A DNA stretch of 64,000 bases from Xanthomonas rydalmerensis (GTDB taxonomy: Bacteria; Pseudomonadota; Gammaproteobacteria; Xanthomonadales; Xanthomonadaceae). Positions 46,865 to 56,236 of the stretch are shown one piece after another. The notes beneath the pieces are model-generated. The model was not told where the DNA came from. It searched no databases and saw only the letters and a program-made list of their open reading frames with translations. Both the position numbers and the translations under genes were made by a program. The DNA lies in NCBI RefSeq assembly GCF_033170385.1, contig NZ_CP126170.1, positions 2,318,001-2,382,000 of the forward strand. Reading direction: 5' to 3'. Positions within the stretch are counted from its first letter, which is position 1; every line of letters starts with the position of its first letter.

Positions 46865-47300
46865 TTACTCGCTTTTTGACTTGGTCCAGTGCAAACTTCA
46901 AGTATTTCGGGTCCTCACTGGCATAACCTCTTCTTCCACCCATCTCATATGCCTTGATAAGATTTTGCGCTGCCAACTCGTGCCTGCCGGATTCGTAATA
47001 TATCTTTCCAAGCAGAAGGTAAGGTTTGGGGTCGCCCGGAAGAGGGTCGCATTTGAACAACTCTTTCACCCAATTCTCGGCAGCGGAAAAATCTTTCCTC
47101 TCGATATAAAAGCCAGCAATCGTCTTTATCACGCTCTCAGACGAGTCCCAGGAATGCTTGGGTTCCGGAAATGCATCCCAACTCTCCATAAGTTGGGCTT
47201 CCGCCAAAGCGTAATCCCCTGAAGCCTTGGCGTCCCTGTATACCTTCCCGTTTTGGACCAATTTATCCAACACCTCGGAAGGAAGGCTTTTAACGTCCAT
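46851..47300 (-). CDS. TPR-like candidate immunity protein 2
   Basis: A protein of 149 residues, clearly paralogous to the 143-residue neighbour: shared stretches include IAGFYIERKDFSAAENWV, a DPKP turn, YESGRHELAAQ and EMGGRRGYASEDPKYLKFAL. Two helical repeats are visible. The DNA is visibly AT-richer than backbone genes. It is separated from candidate immunity gene 1 by 31 bases. Confidence 0.7.
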   Translation of the reverse strand: MDVKSLPSEVLDKLVQNGKVYRDAKASGDYALAEAQLMESWDAFPEPKHSWDSSESVIKTIAGFYIERKDFSAAENWVKELFKCDPLPGDPKPYLLLGKIYYESGRHELAAQNLIKAYEMGGRRGYASEDPKYLKFALDQVKKRVNDGE

Positions 47301-47331
47301 TGCAATCCACCATCACAAATGACCTGAATGC

Positions 47332-47763
47332 CTAGCGCTTTTGTCGTGACAGCGCAAATTGAAGATATTTAGGATCTTCGCCCACATATCCTCGTCGACC
47401 ACCCATTTCGTACGCCTTCAAAAACTCCTGCGCAGCCATGTCCTTGCGTCCGGACTCGAAATACACCTTTCCACGAATGATATGTGGCTTAGGATCATTC
47501 GGCAGCAAGTTACACCGAAAAAGCTCATCCACCCAGCTTTCGGCACTTGAGTAGTTTTTCTGCTCCATGTAGAAGCCGATGATGTCTTTTATCAGACTCT
47601 TCGAAGAACTCCAGAGGTGCTTCGGCTGTGGGTAGATATCCCACATGGCGAGGAGCATCTTTTCTGCCTGGGGGTAGTCGTTTGCTTTAATCGACTGCTG
47701 GTAGGCCTTACCGAGTTCAACTTCTTTCTCACCAATATCGACTGGCAAATCCTGTGCTGACAC
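47332..47763 (-). CDS. TPR-like candidate immunity protein 1
   Basis: A protein of 143 residues starting 12 bases after the toxin stop, the usual place for a cognate immunity gene. The helical repeats include IIGFYMEQKNYSSAESWV, LPNDPKP and EMGGRRGYVGEDPKYLQFAL. It is the closest neighbour and the most likely direct inhibitor of the toxin C-terminal domain; the other two copies may be duplicates that neutralise related toxins. Confidence 0.72.
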   Translation of the reverse strand: MSAQDLPVDIGEKEVELGKAYQQSIKANDYPQAEKMLLAMWDIYPQPKHLWSSSKSLIKDIIGFYMEQKNYSSAESWVDELFRCNLLPNDPKPHIIRGKVYFESGRKDMAAQEFLKAYEMGGRRGYVGEDPKYLQFALSRQKR

Positions 47764-47775
47764 TTTGATTTCCTT

Positions 47776-49389
47776 CTACTTCAAGGGAGGCAGATACGTC
47801 TCTCCTAAACTGGCACCCGATGACCTGTTCAAGGAAAAATGATCCAATACATAATTATCCGGATTATTCATAAACGCTCTAACCTCTGGGGATCTTGCTC
47901 CGAACTTCCGGCCTTCCTCATTCCAATACGATACAGCATCCCGTGGGTAATGGGCCATATCTGCCTCGTCAATCTTATACCACTCTCCATCCGAGGCCTT
48001 GAATTCTTGCTCTCCCGTACGGGGATTGTTTCTTATCTTACCCTCGCTCTCCATCCTTTCAATCACCTTCTTGCCGGTGGCCGATTTCTTACCTGGCGTC
48101 TTGCCTAGGAACAGTTCACGTAGGCTGCGGGCTTTGATCTTTACGCCATTCGCCTTCCGGGTTGAAAATTCTTTGACCGACTTACCCTTCTTCGTGAGGA
48201 CCCTGTATTCCTCCACGGGCACTCCTGCCGCTTCAGCCGCCTCCGCCGCCTTGGACGCTTCACCCGGTTTGGCGACAGTCCCCAGCTCGTCGCCCACCTT
48301 GGCGCCAGCTCCAGCGCCTTCAGCTGCTTTCCCACCGGCTCCAGCGCCCTCAGCCGCTTTCCCACCGGCAGACAAGCCTTCGCCAGCCTTGCTGCCTGCA
48401 CTGACTGCATCCGCCGCCTTCACACCAGCGCTTGCGGCTTCTACTGCTTTCGCACCCTGTGCCAGCTTGGCCACATCGCCGACGACCAGCACCAGGCTTC
48501 CTATCTCCAAGCCGGCCCGCGTTACCGCCTCGACGTAGTTGCCCTTTTCCCAGGCGTCCGTCACCGGCTTGGTCAATTCATGGCCCGCGGCCTTAGCGGC
48601 CTGCTTGAGCGTTTCCAGGCAGACATTGCCCAACCGAATCTGCTCTGCGAGGATCTGCGCATCCAGATTGCTATGAAGCGCTCCTGCGATGTTGCCCTTC
48701 TTGCCGACTGTGTAGAGAAGCTGCCCCAGCCCAAGGCCGATGTCCTTGACGAAGCCCAGCGCTCCTCGCGCCACCTGCCCGCCATAGTGACCCGCCGTGG
48801 ACCACCCGCCCTCGTTTTTCATGTCGATCGAGGCGATGGTCTCGTCCGCTGATTTGCTCCAATCGCCAAATCGGATGTATTCATCCAATTGGTCCGGATT
48901 CATGAAGCTCAGCTTCTCTTTGAGTTGCTGCAGCCTTTCCAGCTCCGGTGAGGTCTTCGGTGGGTCGTTGCAGGGCAGTTTGCCGTTCTTCACCACTCCG
49001 GCTGGCGCACTCTGCTCTGTGATGAGTTTGCCGACGGTGTTGGGCCCACCCGGCCCGACGTTCATCTGTACTATCGTGTCGTGGCGCGCACAGATCAGTC
49101 CGTTGACTTTCACGCTTGTGTTGTCGCCGATCAGCCGTACGTGCCCAGGCTGCTGCGACGTCTGGGACACGACGCCCATACCCGCGTTTGCATCTGTGCC
49201 GCGGACCCAGTCGGTCAATCGATACACTGGCATGCCACGCGCGTACACGTTCGGGGAATACTTCAATTTGTTCGACAGGCTCCTGAAACTGTCGAACGGG
49301 ACGGCAGTGCCGCCGACCTTGCATACATCCGGTGTCGTGCAGACCGCGATCCACTTCGCGGTCGCTTCGGCGATGTGTTTTCTAGCCAT
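47776..49389 (-). CDS. PAAR-like (DUF4150) type VI effector with C-terminal HNH/Endo VII-like nuclease domain
   Basis: The product has 537 residues. The N-terminal DUF4150/PAAR-like domain (about 1-125, with HIAEATAKWIAVCTTPDVCK and GMPVYRLTDW) should cap the VgrG spike. A helical middle region and an Ala/Gly-rich repeat linker (GGKAAEGAGAGGKAAEGAG-type, about 345-400) lead to a toxin tip (about 420-537). The tip carries GKKVIERMESEGKIRN, DGEWYKIDEADMAHYPRDA and NYVLDHFSLN and resembles GH-E/HNH nuclease toxins, with Ala where that family usually has Gly before His. ATG 49389 follows GGAGG and overlaps the DUF2169 gene by eight bases. Confidence 0.78.
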   Translation of the reverse strand: MARKHIAEATAKWIAVCTTPDVCKVGGTAVPFDSFRSLSNKLKYSPNVYARGMPVYRLTDWVRGTDANAGMGVVSQTSQQPGHVRLIGDNTSVKVNGLICARHDTIVQMNVGPGGPNTVGKLITEQSAPAGVVKNGKLPCNDPPKTSPELERLQQLKEKLSFMNPDQLDEYIRFGDWSKSADETIASIDMKNEGGWSTAGHYGGQVARGALGFVKDIGLGLGQLLYTVGKKGNIAGALHSNLDAQILAEQIRLGNVCLETLKQAAKAAGHELTKPVTDAWEKGNYVEAVTRAGLEIGSLVLVVGDVAKLAQGAKAVEAASAGVKAADAVSAGSKAGEGLSAGGKAAEGAGAGGKAAEGAGAGAKVGDELGTVAKPGEASKAAEAAEAAGVPVEEYRVLTKKGKSVKEFSTRKANGVKIKARSLRELFLGKTPGKKSATGKKVIERMESEGKIRNNPRTGEQEFKASDGEWYKIDEADMAHYPRDAVSYWNEEGRKFGARSPEVRAFMNNPDNYVLDHFSLNRSSGASLGETYLPPLK

Positions 49390-50500
49390 GACCCACCTCC
49401 GTCGAAGCCCGCTGGCGGTGGATATGGACAGGCTGCTCGGCGCCACGCTGCGCCGGCCCGGAGGGAATGCCAGCCAACATGACCTTGCGCAGCCCCCATT
49501 CCTTGGGCACTGCGCGGCGCCACACCATTTGCAGCGACAGCCTGTCGAGATCGATGGTCACCGTGTCCAGCCGTAGCGGAAGGGGCTGTGTCAGCCCGTC
49601 CTCGTCAGTGAGCAAGCTCAGGATGTCGATACCCGGAAGCTGGGTGTCGATACGGCCGGTGGGGTCGCAGCCGATCAACGTGACGGGTTCATTCCCTTTC
49701 AGCCAGCCGTTCGCGATCAGGTCGGGCTGCGCGGATTGGTAGAACGCGAAATCGAAGTCCGGCGGCAGGTATGGGAAGTGCTCCGCTCGCCAAGCGTCGT
49801 CATAGGTGCCGGCATGGCGGGCGCGCTGCGGGTTCCAGCGGGGCAGGGGGCCAAAGCAGACGGGCGCAAGCCGCTCACGGATGTCGCGCAGCGGCTTTTG
49901 TACGTCCTCGATCTGCGGGGCAAGGTAGAACTGGGCGCGATCTAGTTCGGCATCGCCCACATAGCCCCTGCCCACCGGATTGGGCTGGTAGGCATCGAAG
50001 GCCTGGGCGTCGTGGATGTCGTCGGTGGCCGGCCCGCAGTAGCGCGCTCGGCGTACCGCGCCGCCGTACGCCGCCCCCGCGTGCAGGGGCACGGCGGTCG
50101 TTGGCTCGGGCTTGGTCAGGTGCCAGCCGCGCAGCGGCGTCCAGTGCCACGCACGCAGCCCGGTGACCTGCGCGGTCTTGGTGAGCGGGCCGACACGCAC
50201 GCCGATGGGCCAGTGCGTCGCGGGCTTGCCGTCCAGGGGGCGGGCGTGGCCGAGCACGTGCACGTCCGTGCGCTGCTTGCCGACGACGAGGTGGGTTTCT
50301 TCCAGGAACGGCGTGCTCTCGGGCGCGCCGACGTAGCGGTCCACGCACTGGATGGGCATTTGCTCATCCATGGCCAGCACGGGCTGTCCGTGGGCGAGGG
50401 TGAAGCTGCCCGCCACGATGACGACATCGAAGAAGCGGCCTTTGGTGGTCGCTTTCTCGATGACCATGTGCGGGAACGGGCTGTGGTTTTCGACGTCCAT
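49382..50500 (-). CDS. DUF2169 type VI secretion adaptor
   Basis: A protein of 372 residues with family segments FDVVIVAGSFTL, RPLDGKPATHWPIGVRVG and YVGDAELDRAQFYLAPQIED near the start and middle. DUF2169 proteins act as adaptors or chaperones that load PAAR-like effectors on VgrG. Position between vgrG (17 bases upstream) and the DUF4150 toxin gene (overlap) fits exactly. Confidence 0.85.
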   Translation of the reverse strand: MDVENHSPFPHMVIEKATTKGRFFDVVIVAGSFTLAHGQPVLAMDEQMPIQCVDRYVGAPESTPFLEETHLVVGKQRTDVHVLGHARPLDGKPATHWPIGVRVGPLTKTAQVTGLRAWHWTPLRGWHLTKPEPTTAVPLHAGAAYGGAVRRARYCGPATDDIHDAQAFDAYQPNPVGRGYVGDAELDRAQFYLAPQIEDVQKPLRDIRERLAPVCFGPLPRWNPQRARHAGTYDDAWRAEHFPYLPPDFDFAFYQSAQPDLIANGWLKGNEPVTLIGCDPTGRIDTQLPGIDILSLLTDEDGLTQPLPLRLDTVTIDLDRLSLQMVWRRAVPKEWGLRKVMLAGIPSGPAQRGAEQPVHIHRQRASTEVGHG

Positions 50501-50516
50501 GCCAGTCCAGGGCGAA

Positions 50517-52868
50517 TCAGTTCAGGTGGATGTCTTCGCCCTGGATCACCACGTTGTCGCCATCGGCCGTGATCTGGATGAGCTTGCCGTTGACGCTGAC
50601 CGTGCCGTCGTCCTTCATCTCCAGCACGGACTTGCCCACCTTGAGGGTGATGCTGGTTTCGTCCATGACCAGGCTGGAGCCGCCTTTTCCTTCAGAGCCA
50701 CCGGAGGGTGCTGTGATGTTCTTGGAGACTGCACCGGCCGCCGCGCTTCCACCGCCCCCACCCACGGTGAGCGCGTACTTCTTGCCCGCCGTGTGGGTGT
50801 GCTCCATCCCGATGGTGTCGCTGCGGTTCATGCCCACGTTGGTCATCATCGTGATGCCCACGTTGAGGTTGTAGGCCACGCCGACGTTGGCCATCTTGAA
50901 GACACCCGTGGTCTGGATGCAGCCCACGCCGATGGTTTCGGTCTTCAGCAGGCCCACCGTGGTGGTCCAATTTTTCGAGATGGAATCGGTCTCGCTGCGG
51001 CCTACGGTTTTGCTGCGGTTCTTGCCGATGCGGATGTCTTCGTTGATACCCACCATCTCGTCGCGGTTGTCGCCGATCGAGATCGTCTCGTTGTGGTCCA
51101 CCCGCTCCTTGCGGTTGGAGTGGATGGTGATGGTCTCGTCGCCATCGACTTCCTCGGTGCGCCAGCCGTGCACCGTGATCTTCTCGTTCCGATCCACCGT
51201 TTCGGTCCGGTCCCGGTGGATCACGTTCGTCTCGTCCCGGTCGATCGTCTTGCGCCGGTCCTGGCCCACCCACTTGTCCTCGTCGTTCTCGACCTCGGTG
51301 AGCTGGTCCTTCTGCGCATGCAGCCACAGCTGCTCCGCGCCCTTCTTGTCCTCGAAGCGGATCGCGTTCGCGTCGCCCGCGCCGTTCTTCATCCCGTCGC
51401 CGAACGCCCCGCCCTTGCTGGACTTCGTCTTGATGCCCGACTGCGTCGCATTGCCCGGCAAGGCCCACGGCGGCATGTTCGCGGCGTTGTAGACGCTGCC
51501 TACGACCAGGGGATAGTCGGGATCACCGTTGAGGAAATCGACCAACACTTCGTGCCCGATGCGCGGGATCGAGATCGCCCCGAACCCCGAGCCCGCCCAG
51601 CTCGTGGCCACCCGCATCCAGCAGCTCGAGTTCTCGTCCATCGCCCCCAGCCGGTCCCAGTGGAACTGCACCTTGATGCGGCCGTATTCGTCGGTCCAGA
51701 TCTCCTCGCCCGCCGGGCCCACCACGACGGCGGTCTGCGGACCGGTGGTCCGTGGTTTGGGTGTTTTTCTTGCGGGGGTGTAGGGCAGGCTCGTGGGCTG
51801 GGCCGTGAGGCTGAACTTCTGGAAGGAGCCGTGCTCCTCGTTGTGCTTGAGCGTCTCGCCCGGCCTGGCGCTGTTGGCTGACGATGTGCGCGGGTTCTCG
51901 TGCAGGTGGTAGGTGACCCCGGTGATGAGGTATTGCCGGTTCTGGTCGCCGCGCGGGTAGTTCTCCAGCGTGAAGGTGTAGCCCGGCGCCAGGCTTCGGT
52001 GGCGCGATTCGCCCTTGACGGCGCTGTGGCCCGTCAGGCCCTCCTGCAGGCGCACGCGCGCGTATTGCTCGCCGTCGCCGTGCTGCACGTAGCCGCCCGG
52101 CCATTCGTAGATCTCGTACGCATCGTGCGCATGGCCCGGGGGCTGCTGGCGCATGTTGGAGAGGTCCGACCTCGGCTTCTTGAAGTCGTAGTCGTCGTTG
52201 TAGTACCGCCCGGGCTTGATCTCCTCGCCCAGGGTCCAGGCGTGGATGTTCTCGCGGTCGGCCGTGGCCGACTTCTCGGGCGGGTAGAACGGGATCACCG
52301 CCGCGCCCGGCAGGGGCTCGTGCCCGGCCACGATGTCGTCGGCGATCACCAGGGTGTGCTGGCCGCTCGCGTGCTGGAAGTAGTAATACGCGCCCTCGTG
52401 CTCCAGCAGCCGCGAGACGAAGTCGAAGTCGCTCTCGCCGTACTGCACGCAGTAGTCCCAGGCGCGGTAGGCACGCGTGAGCTTGAGCTGCAGCGGGTAG
52501 CCGTAGCAGCCCAGCACCTCCTGGACGATCTGCGGGACGGTCTTGAACTGGAAGATGCGGAAGTCCTGCCGCCGCGTGGCCACCCAGAGCCAGGGCTGCA
52601 GGCGCAGGTGGTAGGAATAGAGCCGATGGTCCTGCCCCTGCATGCCGAAGCGCGTGACCAGGCCGTCCAGGTACCGCTTGCCGCCGCCTTCGGTCTCGAT
52701 CTCCACCGTCGCCGTCTTGCCGAGCAGCGCCTTGGGATCGATGTCGCGCCCCTCCGAGAGCAGGTCGATGTCGAAGGAGAAAAGCTGGCTCAGCTCCTCG
52801 CTGCCCCGCAGCTGCCGGAACTGCAACTGCTCTCCCAGGGGCGTCTGGATGGTGACGCGGCGTGTCAT
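50517..52868 (-). CDS. vgrG: type VI secretion spike protein VgrG (TssI)
   Basis: The 783-residue protein has a gp27-like base with GEQLQFRQLRGSEELSQLFS near the N-terminus. A gp5-like OB fold follows (TAVVVGPAGEEIWTDEYGRI, then KVQFHWDR, about residues 375-405). A C-terminal needle of short beta repeats (DRDETNVIHRDRTETVDRNE-type, about 535-640) follows. VgrG forms the tip of the type VI tube. No other type VI core gene is in the window, so this is an orphan module that must use a chromosomal apparatus. The frame extends upstream to 52901, but ATG 52868 gives the family start MTRRVTIQTP. Confidence 0.92.
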   Translation of the reverse strand: MTRRVTIQTPLGEQLQFRQLRGSEELSQLFSFDIDLLSEGRDIDPKALLGKTATVEIETEGGGKRYLDGLVTRFGMQGQDHRLYSYHLRLQPWLWVATRRQDFRIFQFKTVPQIVQEVLGCYGYPLQLKLTRAYRAWDYCVQYGESDFDFVSRLLEHEGAYYYFQHASGQHTLVIADDIVAGHEPLPGAAVIPFYPPEKSATADRENIHAWTLGEEIKPGRYYNDDYDFKKPRSDLSNMRQQPPGHAHDAYEIYEWPGGYVQHGDGEQYARVRLQEGLTGHSAVKGESRHRSLAPGYTFTLENYPRGDQNRQYLITGVTYHLHENPRTSSANSARPGETLKHNEEHGSFQKFSLTAQPTSLPYTPARKTPKPRTTGPQTAVVVGPAGEEIWTDEYGRIKVQFHWDRLGAMDENSSCWMRVATSWAGSGFGAISIPRIGHEVLVDFLNGDPDYPLVVGSVYNAANMPPWALPGNATQSGIKTKSSKGGAFGDGMKNGAGDANAIRFEDKKGAEQLWLHAQKDQLTEVENDEDKWVGQDRRKTIDRDETNVIHRDRTETVDRNEKITVHGWRTEEVDGDETITIHSNRKERVDHNETISIGDNRDEMVGINEDIRIGKNRSKTVGRSETDSISKNWTTTVGLLKTETIGVGCIQTTGVFKMANVGVAYNLNVGITMMTNVGMNRSDTIGMEHTHTAGKKYALTVGGGGGSAAAGAVSKNITAPSGGSEGKGGSSLVMDETSITLKVGKSVLEMKDDGTVSVNGKLIQITADGDNVVIQGEDIHLN

Positions 52869-53075
52869 TTTGCATGGGTGAGCGCCATCCAGGCGCGTCA
52901 CGATGAGTCGGAACGGCCGCGATCTTAGATCGGGCTGGGCTGAGTTGTATGTGCTACGACAAATCTGTTTTGTTTCTGATCGTTAATGGTTATGTACGTC
53001 ATTAAATTTTTATTGATCTGGACGGGCCATATGGGGCCATCGTGGGCGCTCTACTCAACTCTGCGAGAACCCACC

Positions 53076-53996
53076 ATGCAGTTTCGCTTGCGTCAGATGG
53101 AACTCTTCAGGGCAGTGATGCTTGCCGGATCGATAAAAGGGGCGGCAAAGCTGCTTTCCATGTCCCAGCCGGCCGTGAGCCGAGGAATTGCGCACACGGA
53201 GCAGTGCCTCGGATACTCCCTGTTCGAGCGTGTCGGAGGCCGGCTATGCCCGACCGAGGAGGCAAACGCCCTGATCGCGGAGGTGGAGTCGTGCTACCTC
53301 CACGCACTCCAGGTCAACGACCTGGCCGCTAGTCTTCGCAACGGGTCTGCGGGTACGTTGACCCTTTGTTCGAGTCCCTGCTTATCCCGTGGGGTGGTCG
53401 CCCGCGCGGTTGCTCGATTCCTGGCCCGCTACCCGAAGGTGCATGTGCAACTGCGGACATGCACGCTCGGGGAAATGCCACGCGTGCTTCTGAGCAACCA
53501 AGCGGACTTGGCTATCGCAGTAGTCCCATTGGAGCATGTGAACCTGGAAGCCGAGGTGGTGACCTCAGGGCGCATGGTTTGCGTGATGCCCGTGGACCAT
53601 CCGTTCGCATCGAAAGAGCGGATCAGCTTGCTGGACCTCGCCAACGTCCTGGTAATCGCTCCGCATCCGAGCATCGCGGGTGGCCAGTTGATCGAGGCCG
53701 CGCTCAAAAAGATTGGGGCGTCGCTGAACTCACGCTTCGATGTCTGGCAGATGGACGTCGCATGCGCGCTCGCCGCATCCGGGGTTGGCGTGGCTTTGGT
53801 CGATGAATTCACGGTGCAGGCGCACCATGACGATCGTCTTAGGGCCGTGCCGATCGCCGAGGACATCTTGCTGACCCCGGCGGTGTTGCGCTCCTCGCTT
53901 GGCGTCGCAAGACCCTATGTCTCCCCATTCATCGCCGCCTTCAAAGAACAGGCGGCTCAAGAGCGGATGGACTTCGCATCGCCCATGGCGAATTGA
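53076..53996 (+). CDS. LysR family transcriptional regulator of the adjacent dehydrogenase/TctC genes
   Basis: A LysR protein of 306 residues: HTH QMELFRAVMLAGSIKGAAKL, then LLSMSQPAVSRGIAHTEQCL (about 7-65), then an effector-binding domain. It is divergent from vgrG with an AT-rich 207-bp spacer (52869-53075) that contrasts with the GC-rich surroundings and probably holds both promoters. It points towards the dehydrogenase and tctC genes and is their likely regulator. An upstream in-frame start at 52986 is not family-like. Confidence 0.87.
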   Translation: MQFRLRQMELFRAVMLAGSIKGAAKLLSMSQPAVSRGIAHTEQCLGYSLFERVGGRLCPTEEANALIAEVESCYLHALQVNDLAASLRNGSAGTLTLCSSPCLSRGVVARAVARFLARYPKVHVQLRTCTLGEMPRVLLSNQADLAIAVVPLEHVNLEAEVVTSGRMVCVMPVDHPFASKERISLLDLANVLVIAPHPSIAGGQLIEAALKKIGASLNSRFDVWQMDVACALAASGVGVALVDEFTVQAHHDDRLRAVPIAEDILLTPAVLRSSLGVARPYVSPFIAAFKEQAAQERMDFASPMAN

Positions 53997-54150
53997 AATG
54001 GCTTTTTATGGTCAACATAAATAATTGTGGAAATGCGCAGGAGGCGGCCGATCAATTAACCAATATGCATACTGCACCGGATATTTAGCAATCGTCACAT
54101 TCCACCTGCCGGCATAGCATTTCGGCCGTTCAGTGCATTACCGGGAGGGG

Positions 54151-55047
54151 ATGATGCGTATTGGGTTGATCGGGGCCGGAAATATCGGCCGGCATTTCGT
54201 CAGGCGTTGGGTTGGGGCAGGCCATGCGGTCGTCGTGATCGACTGCAACGCTGCAGCGGTATCCGCGGCGCTGGAATATGGCGCGGTCGCAGCGGGCGGA
54301 TTGGATGAGATGCTGGCTGACGTCAGCGTGGTCTGCATGAGCTTGCCAACACCCGACAGCGTGCTGTCGGTCGTTCGGGAATTGGCGGGGCGCTCACGGC
54401 AACGTAGACCGAATGTGCTTGTCGATCTGTCCACGATAGGGCCAGAGGCCACCCGTGAGGCGAAGGCATTGATGGACGAGGCAGGCGTGCGTTTCCTGAG
54501 CGCTCCCGTCAGCGGAGGGCTGACAGCTGCTGTGCGCGGTGAGCTGACCATCATGGCTGCTGGCTCGCTGGATGCATACGGAAGCGCATTGCTCGCCTTG
54601 GAAGCCATCGGAAAGCACGTCTTCTACCTCGGCGCTGACGTGGCCAGCGGGCAAACCCTCCGGGTACTCAACAGCCTGCTCTATGCGACGACGATGCTCG
54701 CAAGTTTCGAGGTGATGGCTTGCGGCGCCGCTGCCGGGATTGAACCGTACATGGTCCTGGACGTCATCAATCGATCGAGCGGCAGGTCGTTCGCCACGCA
54801 GGAGCGGCGCGCCAGCGGGCTGCTGGACCGGAGCTTTCCGCCGCGCTTCAGCAGCGGTCTTCTCCGCAACGACATGCATATGGGGCTCCAGGCCGCCGAG
54901 GCGCTTGGCGTGCCGATGGACGTGTGCCGCACGGCGTTGCGCCTGCTCGACGTGGTGATCGCGGATGGACTCAACGAGGCGGGCAACGCCACGGCCATTC
55001 AATCCGTGGACCGGGTGGCTGAGGTCAATTTCAGCAGCGCGCCGTGA
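54151..55047 (+). CDS. NAD(P)-binding beta-hydroxyacid dehydrogenase family protein
   Basis: A protein of 298 residues with the GLIGAGNIGRHF dinucleotide loop (residues 5-16), the substrate motif DLSTIGPEAT (92-101) and APVSGG (118-123). It belongs to the 3-hydroxyisobutyrate/tartronate semialdehyde reductase family. The usual catalytic Lys in GxGxxxK is Arg171 here (ASGQTLRVLN), so activity may be altered. GGGAGGGG precedes ATG 54151. The upstream 153-bp gap is AT-rich and may hold the LysR operator. It probably forms an operon with tctC. Confidence 0.82.
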   Translation: MMRIGLIGAGNIGRHFVRRWVGAGHAVVVIDCNAAAVSAALEYGAVAAGGLDEMLADVSVVCMSLPTPDSVLSVVRELAGRSRQRRPNVLVDLSTIGPEATREAKALMDEAGVRFLSAPVSGGLTAAVRGELTIMAAGSLDAYGSALLALEAIGKHVFYLGADVASGQTLRVLNSLLYATTMLASFEVMACGAAAGIEPYMVLDVINRSSGRSFATQERRASGLLDRSFPPRFSSGLLRNDMHMGLQAAEALGVPMDVCRTALRLLDVVIADGLNEAGNATAIQSVDRVAEVNFSSAP

Positions 55048-55092
55048 GCGCCGATCTGCGAGCTGTACATAACAATCAACCGAATAGAAACC

Positions 55093-56040
55093 ATGAAGAA
55101 ACGCATCGTCGCATTCCTCATTGCCGTAGCGCCGCTGGTTGTTGCCGCGTTTCCGGACAGGCCGATCCGGCTCGTGGTCCCGATGTCCGCTGGCAGCATC
55201 ACGGATGTCGTGGCGCGAACACTGGCCGACGCGATGGCGGTCCGCCTGAAGCAGCCGATCGTCGTGGACAACCAGGCCGGCGGCGGCAACCTCGTAGGCA
55301 CCATGGCAGCGGTTCGTGCTGCACCGGATGGCTACACATTGCTCATGGTAGGCGTCACCAATGGAGCCAGTAATTTGGCGGTCATGAAGTCGCTGCCGTA
55401 CGATCCCCGAAAGGACTTCACGCCGATTTCCTTGATCGGCGAGTCCCCCTTCCTGCTGGTCTCCAGCAAATCGCTGCCTGTCCGGTCTGCGCAGGAACTT
55501 GCCGCCTATGGCAAAGCCCATGCTGGCAAGCTTTCCTATGGGTATGGGGCGGGGAGCACCCAGTTGATGGCCGCTCGCTTCGTGTCGGCGATGGGCTTCA
55601 CCGCCACCGCGGTGGGCTACAAGGGAACGCCGCAGGCCATGGCGGATTTGATAGGCGGCAACACGGACTTTGTCGTTGCCGATCTCGTCAACGGCATGCA
55701 GGCGGTGCGTTCTGGGCGCGTGACCGCGCTGGGTGTCACTTCCGCACGGCGCACGCCGCTGGCGCCGGATATCCCGACACTTGCGGAGCAAGGCCTCCGG
55801 GACTACGACCTGACCGCGTGGATTGGTGTGGCGGCTCCTGCGAACACCTCACCCCAGATCGTCGCTCTGCTCAACGCCACGCTGCGCGAGGTGCTTGCCG
55901 ATCCAGCCATCAAGCAGCGCTTCGATACCGTGGGCTTGGCCGTGTCGCCGTCTTCGCCCGAGGAGTTCGGTAGGCTGATCCGCGAGGACATCGAGAAGTG
56001 GGGCGAAATCGCCAGAACTACCGGCATCGCACCCCAATGA
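55093..56040 (+). CDS. tripartite tricarboxylate transporter receptor (TctC/Bug family)
   Basis: A protein of 315 residues with a signal peptide (about 1-20) and the Bug-family opening FPDRPIRLVVPMSAGSITDV, then QPIVVDNQAGGG, VVADLVNGMQAV and the C-terminal EDIEKWGEIARTTGIAP. It is a periplasmic carboxylate-binding protein that works with TctA/TctB membrane subunits, which are absent here, so it would need chromosomal partners or serve sensing. It lies 45 bases after the dehydrogenase gene. Confidence 0.88.
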   Translation: MKKRIVAFLIAVAPLVVAAFPDRPIRLVVPMSAGSITDVVARTLADAMAVRLKQPIVVDNQAGGGNLVGTMAAVRAAPDGYTLLMVGVTNGASNLAVMKSLPYDPRKDFTPISLIGESPFLLVSSKSLPVRSAQELAAYGKAHAGKLSYGYGAGSTQLMAARFVSAMGFTATAVGYKGTPQAMADLIGGNTDFVVADLVNGMQAVRSGRVTALGVTSARRTPLAPDIPTLAEQGLRDYDLTAWIGVAAPANTSPQIVALLNATLREVLADPAIKQRFDTVGLAVSPSSPEEFGRLIREDIEKWGEIARTTGIAPQ

Positions 56041-56236
56041 GGCCGCCCGCGTGAGCAACTGAGCGGCCCACACGCTGCTGCATCGCTTCGGATCGTGGCC
56101 AGGCCTGACTACGTGCCCGGGCCAGCGGCCCAGCATTCCACTTCCATCAATTGCATGCCCGCGAGGGCAGGGGCGGACTCGCGCCCCGAGAGACCGGGTA
56201 CCCGCATGCGTGGCACCCGGGAGGAGAGACACGACC

